From NCBI RefSeq assembly GCF_042477335.2, contig NC_091247.1, forward strand, positions 1,076,501 through 1,140,500: a DNA stretch of 64,000 nucleotides. Reading direction: 5' to 3'. The notes beneath the pieces were generated by a model that was given only the letters and a program-made list of their open reading frames with translations, was not told the origin of the DNA and did no database searches. This document shows positions 35,121-49,724 of the stretch, in pieces; within the stretch, counting starts at the first letter, position 1; each line of letters starts with the position of its first letter. The position numbers were made by a program, and so were the translations under genes. This stretch comes from Ovis canadensis (Eukaryota; Chordata; Mammalia; Artiodactyla; Bovidae).

Positions 35121-36030
35121 GCAGGGGTGGGGCAGCGGCTTATCTGAGGTCCTTCCTGCGAAGGCCCGCAGGACAGACAGCTTTATCTTTCATCACTTTC
35201 CAAGCTGCCTGTCCCGTGTCCACAGCACCCTGGAAGCCAGACAGCAGAGGAGGCTGGGAGCTGCGGTTTGCAGGGCCCCCTTCCCCGGGAGGGCGTCCTC
35301 CCAGGTACTTCCGCTTGGGTTTTGGGGCCTCAGACAGATCCTGCCAAACCCTCTGACCTCTGCTCCCAGGCAGGGTTGGTTTCCAGTGACCCTGAGTGGG
35401 CAGCCCGGGTCCAGGGAAAGCTCTCATGTGGCCTTGGGGGCCCGGCCAGGCTCACGGTGAGCAGAGGTGGGAGGCGTCACAGTGAGGCTGCCCAGAGAGT
35501 GGGCAGGTCCGGATGGCGGGTGGGCGGCGGATGGCACAGGGCGTTCCAGTTGGGTGCTGGCTGTGGTGGGGCAGGAGACAAGGGCCAGTCGGGCAGGAAG
35601 GGGGGTGGGCCAGGAGCATGTGGGAGCTTTCAAAGAATGGCGAGGGGGGGACCTTTTTGTATTTTTAATGCCTAAAACAAAAGATGCCCCAAACCGCAGC
35701 TTCTGGAGGAACTGTTTGTTCTTGCCTCTCTTCTCAGAAGTGACCTTGGCCTGGGTTCAAGAGCGGGGCCTCGGACCCTCCTAGACCGAGCGACAGAGCG
35801 TTGGCTCCCTGGAAGGGAGGGGATGGTGCAGCTGAGGGCAGGATGCTCATTCTGGAAGCTTCCAAGTGGAGGGCACTGGAGAAGCCGGGCTGGCACGAAG
35901 GTGTCCATGTGGCAGGGGCCCCGCACACGGTCCAGCCCCTCCTTGCTCCCCGGCGCGGCTGGAGGATGAGGAGAGGGGCAGGAGGGAGCCTGGCCATGAG
36001 CAGCCGCCCACAGCACTGTGTTCAGAGCCA

Positions 36031-36036
36031 TATAAA
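36031..36036 (+). promoter_or_regulatory. LCN6: TATA box of LCN6
   Basis: TATAAA 72-77 nt before the LCN6 ATG, consistent with transcription start near 36062. Confidence 0.75.
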
Positions 36037-36107
36037 CGGGCGTCCAGAGGAGGAAGGGCTGCTCAGCCCGGGCCCGGGCAGGTTGCTGGCGTGTGGACCT
36101 CGCGAGG

Positions 36108-39100
36108 ATGCACGCAGCGCTGCTGGCCGCCCTGCTGGCTGTGGTCTCAGTGCCCAGCGCCCGGGCCGTGTGGCTGGGGAGGCTGGACCCTCAGCAGGTG
36201 GCGGCTCCCCCGCGCTGGCGCGGGCCTGGGGCCACATGAGTCCTCTGGCCTTTGTGGTCTCCGGGCTCCCCCCGGGTCCCCCGGACCGTCCACAGGGGCT
36301 GCAGGAGGCTGGGCTGGGGCTGGAGGGACGGCCCCCTCACCTGCATCCCCTCCCTCAGCTCATGGGGTCCTGGTACGTCCTCGCCGTGGCCTCGGGGGGG
36401 AAGGACTTCGCGCTGGAGAGGGCCACGAGGAGCGTCGAGGGGGTCGAGGTGATGCTGACGTCCCAGAACACCCTGAAGATGCGGGCTTCCCGGCACAGGT
36501 GGGTGGGGCCGGGGGGCACGGCTGGGTGGCTGGCCCGCCCTCCCCTCCCTCTGCACCAGGCTCTGCTGTGAGCTCCACCCTCTGCCGGGTCTCCGAGGTC
36601 TGCGTCCTGGGCTCCGGCCGGGGGGCACCCTGGGTGGGACTCATGCCTTCTCCAGCGAGGCCGGCACAGCCTCTGGCCGCCCCCTCCGCCCCAGCCCTCT
36701 GGCAGCTTGGCAGCAGCTCCGGTCAGCAGGAGAGGCCGCTTCTTTGCTCAAGGCCCTCCTGAGCGGCTGCTCAAGGTGGGTCTGTGCATTTGAGCCCACA
36801 TGGTCCAGGGGTCCCTGGGAGAGCCCAGAGACCACGAAGCCCCGAGGACCCGCATCACTGAAGTGTCCAAGTCCCCGCCTGTCGCTCAAGATGGCTGGTG
36901 GGCACCACCCCGGCCCTGGTGTCATCACGCAGCCTGAGCGGCCGACAGCCCCGTCCCGAGAGGAGGCCATCTGCCCTGCTCCTTCCCGCAGCCGAGCCTT
37001 CTGCAGCTGCCTCCCAGTGGGGGTGGCCTGGCCGTGGACAAGCCAGGACAGAGGGCATGGGGCTTGGGGCGGGGGCCCCGCTGTGCTGGGTGAACACAGG
37101 CTCACACGCGTCGTGGGCTGTAGCCCCAAAGCCACGTGGCTCAGAGAGTCCTAACAAGGCTGGCAAAAAGCCATCCAAACACGGAAGGTTGGCATCCGGA
37201 AGGCCAGGCCCCGTGGGACGGCCGTGGATGGTGAGGGGACGAGGGAGCTTGCAGGGGCAGGGGCCTCCCAGCCCTTTCTGGCGTCTGCTTGTGGGTGCCG
37301 TCGGTCAGCGGCCTTGCTGCCTGCTGCGTGGAGGCGTGTGTGTCTGAGGACCTGGGCCACACTGGGCGGAAGGGGCGGGGCCCAGGCCTGGCTGCAGGGC
37401 GCACCCTGACAGCTGGGCCCAAGGACGGGCAAGAGGGCGCTTCGTTTTGTGATTTAAGGTGAGTTTCACGTTTTGGTCTTCAAATAGGAAACACACTTAC
37501 CTGGTTCGAAGGTCAGAGTCCCCTGGCAGTTCCCTGGGGGTCCAAGGGTGAGGACGCTGTGCTCTCACTGCCAAGGGCGCCAGTGTGATCCCTGGCCAGG
37601 GAACTAAGAGCCCTCAAACTGTGCCGTGCAGCCAAAAAATAAAGAAACAGGGAAGTGGACAGCAGGGGTCTTTCCTCCCCTCCCGACAGGCAGCCCCTGG
37701 TTTTGATCTGTGATGGCCCCTCGGAGATGTTCAGGGACGTGCAAGTCTCTTAAGCATTCAGGCAGGCCACAGTTGGGTGTCAGCCCCCGGGGTTCTCTGC
37801 CCGCTTTTGAAACATTGAAGATTTTATTCTCTTTTGCCTTTCTTAAAGTTTTAAAAGCTGGAAAGATAACCCTAACGTGAAATTCACCATCGTAACCGTT
37901 TTGAGTGCAGAGTTCAAGGGCATCAAACACGCCCGCCTTGTGCAAGCCTCACCGCCATCTCCGGAACTTTCTCACCTTCTCAGACTGACCCCCGTCCCCA
38001 CCAGACACCCACTCCCCGTCCGCTCCCGCAGCCCCTGGCTGCACCGTCTGCTTCCGTCTCTGCGGGTTTGGTTCCTCTAGGGCCTCACATGAGTGGATCC
38101 TGCATCAGTCTTTTTTCAAAGGAAAAATGTTGTTGGTGTCCTTATGCTCACTCTGGCCCTGCTGGGTCTCTGGTGCTGTGCCGGCTTTCTCTGGGCGTGT
38201 GGGGCGGCGGCCGCTCTCAGTTGCACAGGCCTCTCTCCTGTGCTGGAACACGGGCTCTGCAGCACGTGGGATCCCTCAGGCCAGGGACTGAGCCCTGGTC
38301 TCCGGCTTTGGCAGGCAGACTCTTTACCACTGAGGTGGGATGGGGTGGGCAGGTCCCTGCATCTGTCTTGTGTCTGGTTTATCTCACAGAACACGGCATT
38401 CTCCAGGTTCACCCATGTTTCGGCCTGTGTTGGGATTTCCTTCTTGAAGGCTGAGTAATATTCCACCGCAGGGGTGGATCACATCCAGCTCCCTTTCACC
38501 CGTTGATGGGTGTCTGGATCGCTTCCAGCTTTGGGGCCTTGTAGACACGGGCGTGCAAATATCTTTTTGAGACCCTGTTTTCTTTTGGAGACACACCCAG
38601 ATTGCAGGATTATTGGGTCATCTGCTGACTCTATGTGACTTTTTCTGAGAAACTTTTTTCACAGTTGAGTAATACTCCCCTGGGCTGCCTTCTAGGGCTC
38701 TGCTGACGGGCAGACAACCGTCTCTAGTCTTTCGCACCTGGAAACACACCTAGGGGTGTGGACGTTGGTGCCCTGGCCTGGGAGGAACAAACCCCTGGAG
38801 CTGAAGTGCGTCTGCCCTTTTCCCAAGTCACACGAGGCGGGTGCCCCGAGCTGCTGTGAGACTGGGTGGCCGTCTGACGGGTGACCGATGGCCCCACGGT
38901 TGTTTTTACTGCCTCCTCTGATCGCAAGGGAGGGGGCATCTCGGGGCCTGTCCTTCTGGGGCTCCTCCGCAGCCCAGGGTCTGTTCATATCTTTTGCATC
39001 TTTTTCCCTGGGTAGGTTTTTATTGACATGCAAGAACGCTTAGGTATTGGTGATTTTGGCTACTGTCTGTGATAAGGTTCGTTGCAAATTTATTTCCCAG

Positions 39101-41400
39101 TCTGTTATTCTCACACCTTCGAGCAGTTTTTGGTAGGAAGAGTTCTTTCTGTGTTTGTGTAGATGTGACTCCGGCTTCTTTTTAAGGCCTCTGGGTCTTG
39201 TGATGTAGTTGTGAGGAGGTCTTTCCACCTCCCTGGAGCTGAGAGGCCTCTGATCTCTGAGCTGCTCGGGGCTACGCCCTGGGGACCTGCGAGGTGTGAC
39301 CGTTGATGGATGCCCAGCTGCCCTGTACCGTCGCCCAGGGTCCCTCTTCCTCCACTGGCCGGAGATGCTCGCTTCGTGACGCGCTAACCTCCTGGGCACT
39401 TTGCTTCATTTCTGGACTCTCTGCTCTGCTCCTTCGATCAGGCCGCCTCTGCGCCAGTGAGTCTGGCTGCTTTCCCTCTCGCGGCTCCGCGGTACGTATT
39501 GTTAGGGATCGGCTGGTTCTTGCTGGTGAGGCTCCTTTTGGGCTTTTCCTCGTGACTCCTGGGTCTTGCAGGGAACTTGGCTGTGAGCTCGTCTTGCTGC
39601 TCATTTTGCGGGTTGACGGCTTAGGGACACTGGCCTCTTCAGACATGGAGCCGCTTTGCCCCAAACTGCAGACCCCGTTTGTCTCAGGCACCTTTCACGC
39701 CCTCAGCGGTGCTCCCAAGTTTTCTCCATGTGGATCTGACAGAGCAGGCCCCTCGGGAGGGAGCAGCCGATTCTGCAGGTCCCCAGCCAGCCTGCTGCCC
39801 CGACGGGCCACCTGCGGCTGACAGCAGGGTTTCTGGGTAACTGAGGCCCCCGAGGGGCAGCCCCCTGCAGCCGCGCTGGCCGGGTCCGGGCGGTTCTGCC
39901 CCTGGGCCTGGGTGACGACGGATCCCTCTGTGCTCCAGGCTGGAGAGATGCCACCTGCAGGCTGTGGAGCTGCGGAGACAAAATTCCGGATGGGTCTTCG
40001 GGAATCCCTGTAAGGACGACGGCCGCCGCAGTCCTTCCGGGCAGCGTGGGGACCCCTCCAGTCCCCTGACCGCCGTCCGGCTGCCTTCTGCCCCCAGTGG
40101 CCTTGGGCCTTCCACACCAGCTGTGTCCCCAGGCCCCTGTGTGCGGGGTCAGCCCCTTGCGACAGGGATGGGCAGCTCCACCCCAGCTCGAGGGGCGCTT
40201 GTCTGGGAATTGGGAGGTGCTCGGCCAGTTGCTCAGCGGGACCCCGACCTTCCAGCTATGGTGTCTGGGGAGGTGGGCGCGGATGGGGGTGTCCTCTGCC
40301 CCCATGGGGACCGGATCTGAGGAGGGTGACCCGGGAAGAGCTGGGGCTCACCTGCCATCCCCCGACCACCTGGAGAGCCTGTGTGCTGGGGCTGGGTGGG
40401 GGCGGGGGGCCGAGAGGACCGAGCCTGGGGGCTCTTGGTCCCCTGGGGCCTGACGCACCCCCATCCCCCGGGCGCACCTTTCTCCAGCCCTGGGCGTGCT
40501 GGAGTACCGGGTGCTGGGCACCAACTTCAGGGACTACGCCATAGTGTTCACGCAGCTGGAGGCCCAGGAGGAGGCCTTCAGCACCGTGGAGCTGTACAGT
40601 GAGTGCACGGGGCTGCGCCCCCTCCCACCAGCCTCATCCCCGGCCCTGGCCCTGCGCCTGCCTCCAGGGCGCCCCCTCCCCACGCACAGCCCCTCCCTGC
40701 TCCGGACCCACCCGGGCTCAGAGGGCAGGGAGTCCTGGGCCTGTCGGGTTCTGGGGGTGGGCCCCTCCTCGCCCCCACCTCCGCCCGGCTCTCCCGCCTC
40801 CCCCGCAGGCCGGACGGCCCTGGCCAGTCAGGAGGCCCTGGGCCGCTTCGCCAAGTGGAGCCGGAGCCTGGGCTTCCTGTCGCAGCAGCAGGCCGAGCTC
40901 CAGAGGGACTGTGAGTGCCGCCAGATGCTGGGGGGCTGTTTGCCGGCTTGAGGATCTTCCTGGCCTTGGGGAGTCAGGTTGAGCTCAGAGGGGCTTCAAG
41001 GGGTCGCCTGCTCCATGCCCAGCGTCACCTGCGGGTGGATGGGGCAGGCGGTGTGTGGAGCCCCGGGTGCCAGTGGGCGAGGGGCCAGCCATCCTCACTG
41101 TGGCCCCTTTCCTCCCCAGTCACCTGTGCACGCAAGGTCTTCCCGGTAAGCAGCCTCCCCGAGCACCCCTCCCCTCTGTGTGGCAGGAGGTGCCTGGGTG
41201 TCTCAGGCCCCTCTCGTCCGGAGGCTCTACCGTGGGCAGGACTGGGGGCCCCGGGGAGCCGATGTCTCTGCGGGCGAGTCCAGGGTGCCCCGGGCCCCTC
41301 TTGTCCAGAGGCTCCACCGTGGGCAGGGCTGGGGGCCCCGGGTAGCCGATGTCTCTGCGGGCGAGTCCAGGGTACCCGTGTTCCTCTTGGTTTCCAGTGA
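36108..41400 (+). CDS. LCN6: LCN6, epididymal lipocalin, complete
   Basis: Coding exons are 36108-36197, 36359-36498, 39939-40009, 40488-40598, 40809-40910, 41120-41145 and the stop codon alone at 41398-41400, giving 180 aa. The start MHAALLAALLAVVSVPSARA is a signal peptide, followed by VWLGRLDPQQ (human VWLGRLDPEQ). The G-x-W motif lies in [12 protein letters not shown]. Exon 3 gives RQNSGWVFGNP (human KRNSGWVFENP) and exon 4 TNFRDYAIVFTQLE, so the usual TDY is replaced by TNF, as in human. Exon 6 adds FTCARKVFP with the C-terminal cysteine; human LCN6 as I remember it stops earlier, at GFLSQ. Intron 2 is stretched to 3.4 kb by L1 and SINE insertions. LCN6 is sperm-surface and epididymis associated in other mammals. 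Confidence 0.93.
37515..37650 (+). repeat. CHR-type SINE in LCN6 intron 2
   Basis: CAGTTCCCTGGGGGTCCAAG head, GTGATCCCTGGCCAGGGAAC in the B-box region and a short A-rich tail (CCAAAAAATAAAG). Confidence 0.85.
37845..39200 (-). repeat. Old L1 3' part in antisense, LCN6 intron 2
   Basis: Antisense L1 words recur: TTCACCCATGTTTCGGCC, GGCTGAGTAATATTCCACCG, GTTGATGGGTGTCTGGATCG, and GCAAATATCTTTTTGAGACC. A CHR-like SINE interrupts it at about 38195-38345. It accounts for much of the unusual length of LCN6 intron 2. Confidence 0.75.
38195..38345 (-). repeat. CHR-like SINE nested in the L1
   Basis: Reversed CHR words (CAGGCCAGGGACTGAGCCCT and TTTACCACTGAGGTGGGATG) between two halves of the L1 match. 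Confidence 0.6.
41206..41375. repeat. 87-bp tandem duplication in the last LCN6 intron
   Basis: Two units of 87 bp, each containing GATGTCTCTGCGGGCGAGTC (at 41261 and 41348), end about 20 nt before the last acceptor of LCN6. Confidence 0.92.
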
Positions 41401-41515
41401 ACGCTGCAGCCCCCAGGGGCCCGGAGGAGGCTGGCCAGATGCTGCCCTCCTCACCCAGCTGCCCAGGGGCTGGGTGGGTGGCCGCCTGCTCCCAGGGGCT
41501 CTTGCTGTGGATTCA

Positions 41516-41521
41516 AATAAA
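41516..41521 (+). other. LCN6: LCN6 polyadenylation signal
   Basis: AATAAA 115 nt after the LCN6 stop codon, in a compact last exon. Confidence 0.85.
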
Positions 41522-41819
41522 GCAGTTCCACAAACTCTCCCGGGGTCTCTCGTGTGTCCAAGCAGGTCCCTGGGCCAACAGGAGGCCCGTCCTCCCGAGC
41601 TGGAGCTAGACCCTGTGGTCTGGGTGATGTGTGGGCAGGGCGCTGGGCTGGGGCGCCCAGGGCATGAGAGCTTGGCTTTTCCTGGGGCCCTGGGGTAGGG
41701 CGGGGGATGGGGGTAGGGACACCAGAGAGCCTGAGTCTGTCTTCCTGCGTCCTGAAGTCCTGGCAGGGGCAGGGGCCGCCGGGGGGCGGGGGTCACCTCT
41801 CACTCTGCTGGTATTGGGT

Positions 41820-41885
41820 GTACACACACACAGACATATGTGAGCACACACAAACACGCACACACACGTGCACACATGTCAGGAC
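41820..41885. repeat. CA-rich microsatellite
   Basis: An imperfect run of CA dinucleotides between LCN6 and LCN10. Confidence 0.85.
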
Positions 41886-42281
41886 CTGCCGAAGGCACCA
41901 CGCAGGCGGCCCCAGTGTCAGCACCGGCATGGCCCGAGCCCCGCCCTCAGAGGCCCCACTTCCTGTGTGCACGCCCCGTGGAGTGACTCTGCCCCGTCCA
42001 GCCTCTGTCCCCCCGGGGGTGGGGGTGGGGTTGGGACAAGAGCACCAACAACCTCCCTGCCAGGTACCATGGCTCCAGGGGACACTCGGTGACCCGAGGC
42101 CCAGGAGGCGACCTCGGGATCGAGGCCTCTGTCTTCTGGGGTGTCCCAGGCTGGCTCCGAGGGCCAAGGGCAGGGCTGGCCCTGCCTGCGGGGGGAGGGC
42201 CCAAGACCCCTCCCCGTGGGCCCCAGAGGCCGGCTCATGGCTGCGGTTGGCTGACGCCCACGGCGGGTTGGCAGGTTGGGC

Positions 42282-42288
42282 ATTTAAG
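42282..42288 (+). promoter_or_regulatory. LCN10: TATA-like box of LCN10
   Basis: ATTTAAG about 40 nt upstream of the LCN10 ATG, in the position occupied by clearer TATA boxes in the neighbouring lipocalin genes. Confidence 0.4.
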
Positions 42289-42322
42289 TGCACCGTCCAG
42301 GCAGGCAGCTGAGGTGGTGAGG

Positions 42323-44587
<2,265 letters not shown>

Positions 44588-45439
44588 GCTGGCCACCCAC
44601 CTGCTCCTCCCCGTGAGGCTCGGCTTGTGGTCCTCCCAGACCCCGGGAGCGAGTTCCAGATTGTAGGCTGCACACCCTGCTGCTTGTTGAGACGGGTCTG
44701 GAGACCCCAGGCCACTGATGGTGTGGAGCTTGGGTGGGCGTGGGCCCAGCAGGGTCCTTTAGGGTCTCCCGGGTGGGGGTGGGGTGCATGTTGACTGGGG
44801 GGGGGGCCCAGGGCTGGGTCCTTTGGATGGCGAGGCAGGCAGCTGCTGCCCGCCCTCATCTGCAGGAAATAGACGGGGCCAGCCCAGTGTGACAGCCGTG
44901 TGCTTCCCCCGCCACCGCCCTCCATGTTCCTCGACATCCAACACTTCCCAGGAAGCTGGGGAGAGAGCCTGAGGCAAAGAGGCAGACGCCAACACGGTCG
45001 CCCGGGTTCAGTCGTGGACCCTGAGGACTGTGTCCAGAGGTGCCAAGTGCAAACCGTGGCAGGTCGGGGAGGAGGGGTCACGGAGAGTTTCTTGGAGGAT
45101 GTGACGTTTGAGCTGGGAAGGTTATGGTGGCGCTGGATCAGGGAGGGCCGTCCCGGAAGAGGAAACAGCCTGAAAACCCCCAGAGCAGCGGAGATGGCAG
45201 GGAGGGCGGGTGCAGGGCCGCTCGGAAGGGGAGGAGGTGGACGGGGCTGCTGGTGTCCTGGGAGAGATGGGATCCAGGGCAGAGGTCAGGGTGGGGGATG
45301 GCCGTTAGAGTGACAGGGCTATTTAGGGGTGGGGTTGCTGGCGTGGACGAGTCAGGCCGCCTACAGAGAGAAGCAGGACAGAATCGGTCAGCTGCTGCTG
45401 TGTAACAACCACACACGCGCATTTCTCTTTATCGTTATT
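44588..45439. other. LCN10 downstream flank, no feature recognised
   Basis: Should contain the LCN10 3' UTR, but no AATAAA was found near the stop codon, so its end could not be placed. Confidence 0.45.
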
Positions 45440-45552
45440 AGGCTGCTCCTCAACTTGCAGGATCTTAGTTCCCTGACCAGGGATTGGACCCAAGGCCAGG
45501 GCAGTGAAAGCACCCGAGTCCTACCCGCTGGACTGCTAGGGAACTCCCCCCA
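45440..45552 (-). repeat. CHR-type SINE, antisense
   Basis: AGTTCCCTGACCAGGGATTG followed by GGACTGCTAGGGAACTCCCC, reading in reverse. Confidence 0.82.
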
Positions 45553-46334
45553 CAAATGTGTTTAGTGACTGCGCCTAGGGCTCAGCTCGAGACTGGGGGG
45601 TGCAGGCAGGCCGAGAGGTGGAACTCGGCTGGGTGTGCTCTGCCGGCTCCAGGGAGCGCGAGATGGGCTCGGGGGCCCTTGCCCTCCAGCCGCTGGGCTA
45701 ACCACAGGGCGCCTGTCTCGCGGCCGCCACGAGGGCACACGGGGTGGGGAGCGAACAGGAGCCCTCTGAAGGCGCAGACCCGCCCGGAGTTCCTCGCCTC
45801 TGCCCTCTGAGTCGCCGCCTGGCCCCACTCTCCACCGCAACAACTCATGTTGGGGGGCTTCCCTCCGCCTGCCTCTCTGCCCCGGGGCTCCCGTCACGCC
45901 CGCGTGGCTTGAGCCCTCCAGGCCTCCTCTACTCCACGCACCTCCTGGCCCAGCACTCGGCCTCCCTGGGGGACAGAGAGAGGGGGCCGCCTGGGTGCGC
46001 CCGTCCTGGAAGGAGGAAGGGTAGCCCCTCTGGGGGTGGGGGTCCCCGGAGCGTTGGTTCTGAGGCTCCACGCCTTGTCCTCGAAGACGCTTCTTTTTCA
46101 CGTGCTCGGCCACCTCTGACGGAGGCGTGGGGACATGTGCCAGGTGGGCACAGCCCTCAGCCCATCTCCAGCCTGGAGGGTCGGCCCAAGGCTGCCCTGC
46201 GCCAGGCTCAGCCGCGAGGCGCTTGCGAGGCTTGGAGGGTTTTCCATGTGTTTGCCTCCAGCGTACCCCAGGTGCCCAGGGCCCCACCCATGGTTCCTCA
46301 GGAAACCTGTCTTTCTCCAGGTTTGATGGTTAGA
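45553..46334. other. Unassigned intergenic sequence
   Basis: GC-rich, with no exon or repeat recognised. Confidence 0.45.
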
Positions 46335-46612
46335 ATCTGGGAGCGCTCGGTCGGCAATGGCACCCACTCCAGTACTGTTGCCTGGAAAATCCCATGGACG
46401 GAGGAGCCTGGTGGGCTGCAGTCCATGGGGTCCCTGAGTCAGACACAACTAAGCGACTTCACTTTCACTTACACTTTCATGCATTGGAGAAGGAAATGGC
46501 AACCCACTCCAGTGTTCTTGCCTGGAGACTCCCAGGGACAGGGGAGCCTGGTGGGCTGCCGTCTCTGGGGTCGCACAGAGTCGGACATGACTGAAGCGAC
46601 TTAGCAGCAGCC
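46335..46612 (+). repeat. BOV-A2 dimeric SINE
   Basis: Two monomers, with GGCACCCACTCCAGTACTG and GGCAACCCACTCCAGTGTTC, and a CACTTTCACTTACACTTTC linker between them. Confidence 0.9.
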
Positions 46613-47654
46613 TCAAACATCCGAGGGGCCCTTATGTGAACCTTGAAGGCCTCCCTGGAGCCTTAGTGCTTCCCGGACCAACAACAGCGTTGCAGGATCT
46701 TGGTCTGCTCTGCACCCTGAGGCTGGGTCTCACCATGGCGCCGGGATTGGGTTCTGCTCCTTGCATTTTAACAGCGTCCTCCTAGATTTGATCCCCAGCC
46801 AGCCTCACCCCTCCCCCAGCCGGCCTCACCCCTCCCCGGGGGTTTCCTCTGGGATGAGAGCGCCTCAGGTCCTGGAGGACCCCTGCGCACCCCTCCCATG
46901 GGGCCGATTCCTCTGGGCGTCCCCTAGAGGGCGCAGGTGCGCGCTTGCACACACACGCTCACACTCACTGACTGTCCTGCTGGGGGTCAGAGGGGTGTGC
47001 ACATGAGGGCAGGGGAGAGGGGTGAGGAGGAGGTTGGGGACAGAGATAGTGACCCCCAGCAACATGCCCGGCCCATAGCATGGGAAGGGGGTCGCCAGGG
47101 TGGCCCCTGGGCCATCCCTAGAGAGGCCTGGGGAAGACAGGGTCTGGGGTCCTGTGTCCACCACTCTGGGCACCGGGAACTAGGATGAGGCTCCTCCCCA
47201 GCGTGGAGGGGCTACAGGAGAGGAGGCCCCAGCTTACTCCAGTGTAGAGGGGGTGCTTAGACGGGGTGGTCCCAGAGGCCCCATAAGATTGCAGGAGAGT
47301 CTGTTGGCCTTGCTCCCCCATCCGTGACCCACTGTGCTCCGAGTCCTTGGAAAAAGCTTTCTGCTCCCTGAGGTCCTTCTGAGCAGGGGGCAGCCTGGGG
47401 ACGTGGGGGACTGGGGGCCTGGGCGGGGCAGAAGAGGGCAGGAACTGGACCACCCATCGGGGACCAGTGACAAGACCCTCCTTGCTGGCCTCCGGGGGTC
47501 CTCATTTGGACCCCTGGTTGGGGTGAGGAGGCCTCCGGAGTGACCTGGGCATGGGGACAGTGGAGGGGGGAGGCGGCGAGGGAGGTGCTGGGGTCCCTCT
47601 CGCCCAGGAGCGGGCAGGCTCTGCTCCTTCGGGGGTGGGCCCTGGTGGAACCAC
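46613..47654. other. Unassigned intergenic sequence
   Basis: About 1 kb without recognised exons or repeats, apart from short CA- and GGGG-rich patches. Confidence 0.45.
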
Positions 47655-47818
47655 TGCCTTGCTGAGTTGCCGTCATGCCCCGCCAGCCTCCTCTGTCCAC
47701 GGGGCTTTTCGGGTAAGAGCATTGTGGGTGCTGCCTTTTCCCTTCTCTAGGGGATCTTCCCAGTGTGTGTCCTGCATCGCAAGCGGATTCTTTACCCGTT
47801 GAGCGATCGGGGAACCTG
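47655..47818 (-). repeat. Old Bov-tA-like SINE, antisense
   Basis: Diverged, but the order CATGCCCCGCCAGCCTCCTC, GGGGATCTTCCCAGTGTG, GCGGATTCTTTACCCGTTGA is that of a reversed Bov-tA. Confidence 0.65.
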
Positions 47819-49284
47819 GACCCCAAACAAGGGATTTGGTCTCTGCTTTTCCTGACTGGGGCTGCAGTGCTGGAGATAACCACGAGGGGGCGGTCAGTGC
47901 CCACTCTGCTCCGTGGAGAATAGCGCAGGGTCATTCTGGGCGTCCCCCTGCCTCTGACTCAACAGGCACCTTTTATTGTTAGCCTCCAGGCCCACAGTGT
48001 CAGCTGCTCAGAGGCGGGAGGGGGCTCTGAGACCCTCTGTTGATGGTTCAGCTACTGCCTCCCCAGCACGAAGAACAGGGGCCATGTCGGGCCTGGGGGT
48101 GGTGCTGACATGACAGATGGCTCCTGCCCTGCAGGAGCTCGTGGCCTGGAGGGGCAGGTGGACGAGAGCAGGTGAGCAAGTCCACGTGAGAGAAGAGCAC
48201 GCGCTCCAGGGAGCTGAGTCAGGGTCCTGGGGGTGGGCCGGGAGCCCTGGGGGTCTACAAGGCTCCACGGGACACCGGTGCCGTGACCAGAAAGACAGGG
48301 GCGGCCAGCCCTGCACACTCGGAGCAGTGAGCTGGGGTCAGAGGTGCGGCCAGCCCTGCACACTCCGAACAGTGAGTAGGGATGGGGGTATGTCAGAGAA
48401 TCGGAGGAGGAAGAGATTTCGGCCAGAGGGCAGGTGAGGCGGGAGCTGGGGTGGCCGGAGAGAGCTGGCGAGGAGAGCATCTGGGAGGAGGGGGAGGGCA
48501 GCCCCGGGTCTGGACGGATGGTCGGAGTCTTGGGGTCTGAGTGGCTGGGACGCGCCACCCCCGCAGGGAGAACCACCCTCAGGGCTGGCCCCTCATGGGC
48601 TCTGGAACCACCCTCAGTGGTGGCTCCACCCACACCGTCTACCTGCTCCCTGGCCCCAGAACTTTCCTTCCCTTCCCCCACTTTAGAAAAAAAATTGTAT
48701 TCCCTCACATTAATAGTGGTTTATATTTTAGGCTCTAAATTAAAACTAATAAAATATCACCTTGCATCACTTAAACTGAGCCGCGGATGAGCGTCAAGTC
48801 CATTCCCGATTATATGCAGCCTTCAGTCCGCAGAGGAGACCCCAACCCAGAGCGCCTGGTTCCCGGCCGCTCCCCCAGCCCCTGACAACTTCTGGTGCTT
48901 TCTGCCCAGAGGTCACAACTGGTCTTTACTGTTCTGGACGCTTCCTATGAATGGACTCATACAAGGTCGCTTTTTGTGTCGGCCACATTTTTAAGAGGGG
49001 AGTAGTTGATTTTTGTTTTCTTTTTTAAACTTGAAATAGCATTTCTGTTATTTGAAAAGGAAATTCCAGATGGATTAAAGATGAGATGTACAAAATAAAG
49101 TCCTTCTAGTCAATATGTGCGTGGTCTCCGGGCTGACCCTCTTGTCCTCAGCGTCACACCAGGGACAGAGCACTGGGTTTTGCCTTGGCCAAAATGAAAA
49201 TGGGGAAAATGTAGCAAGCAGGAAAGAGACCGTAAACTGGAACCCCGTCCTTCACATCCCAGGGCCAGAGAAAGCTGTGACATC
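47819..49284. other. Spacer with a 45-bp tandem repeat
   Basis: Two copies of a 45-bp unit (GCGGCCAGCCCTGCACACTC at 48301 and 48346) are present. An AT-rich stretch at about 48670-48780 and at 48960-49100 may be old L1 sequence. No gene was recognised. Confidence 0.45.
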
Positions 49285-49440
49285 CCTGAGGTGGACGTGG
49301 GTTCGATCCTGGGTCGGGAAGATCCCCTGGAGGAGGGCATGCAGCCCACCCCAGTGTTCTCGCCTGGAGAATCCCGCGGACAGACGAGCCTGGCGGGCTG
49401 CCGTCCGTGGGGTCACAGAGCCAGACACGACTGAGCGAGC
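49285..49440 (+). repeat. Bov-tA SINE, head truncated
   Basis: From GTGGGTTCGATCCTGGGTCG to CAGAGCCAGACACGACTGAG. Confidence 0.85.
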
Positions 49441-49724
49441 GCGTCTCTGTCATCCTCAGACTCTGTAAAGACACTATTTTGAAAAGAAACAAAGAACACA
49501 CAGTTCCCAGAGGCAACCCCCGTGGTCCGTGCCTGTGAGGCCGCATGTCGTGCCAGGCCCTCTCTCTGAAATGTCCACAATAAGAATCCTTGGCGCTGGA
49601 GAGCCAACGGCTGGTTCCCGGGGCTGGCGTGAGACCCAGACAGACGTTTGGTGGTTGGTGGGCAAGCAGAACCTTTTTGGGACGACGGGAACATCCTAAA
49701 AGTAGATTTTGCTGAAGGCTGCAC

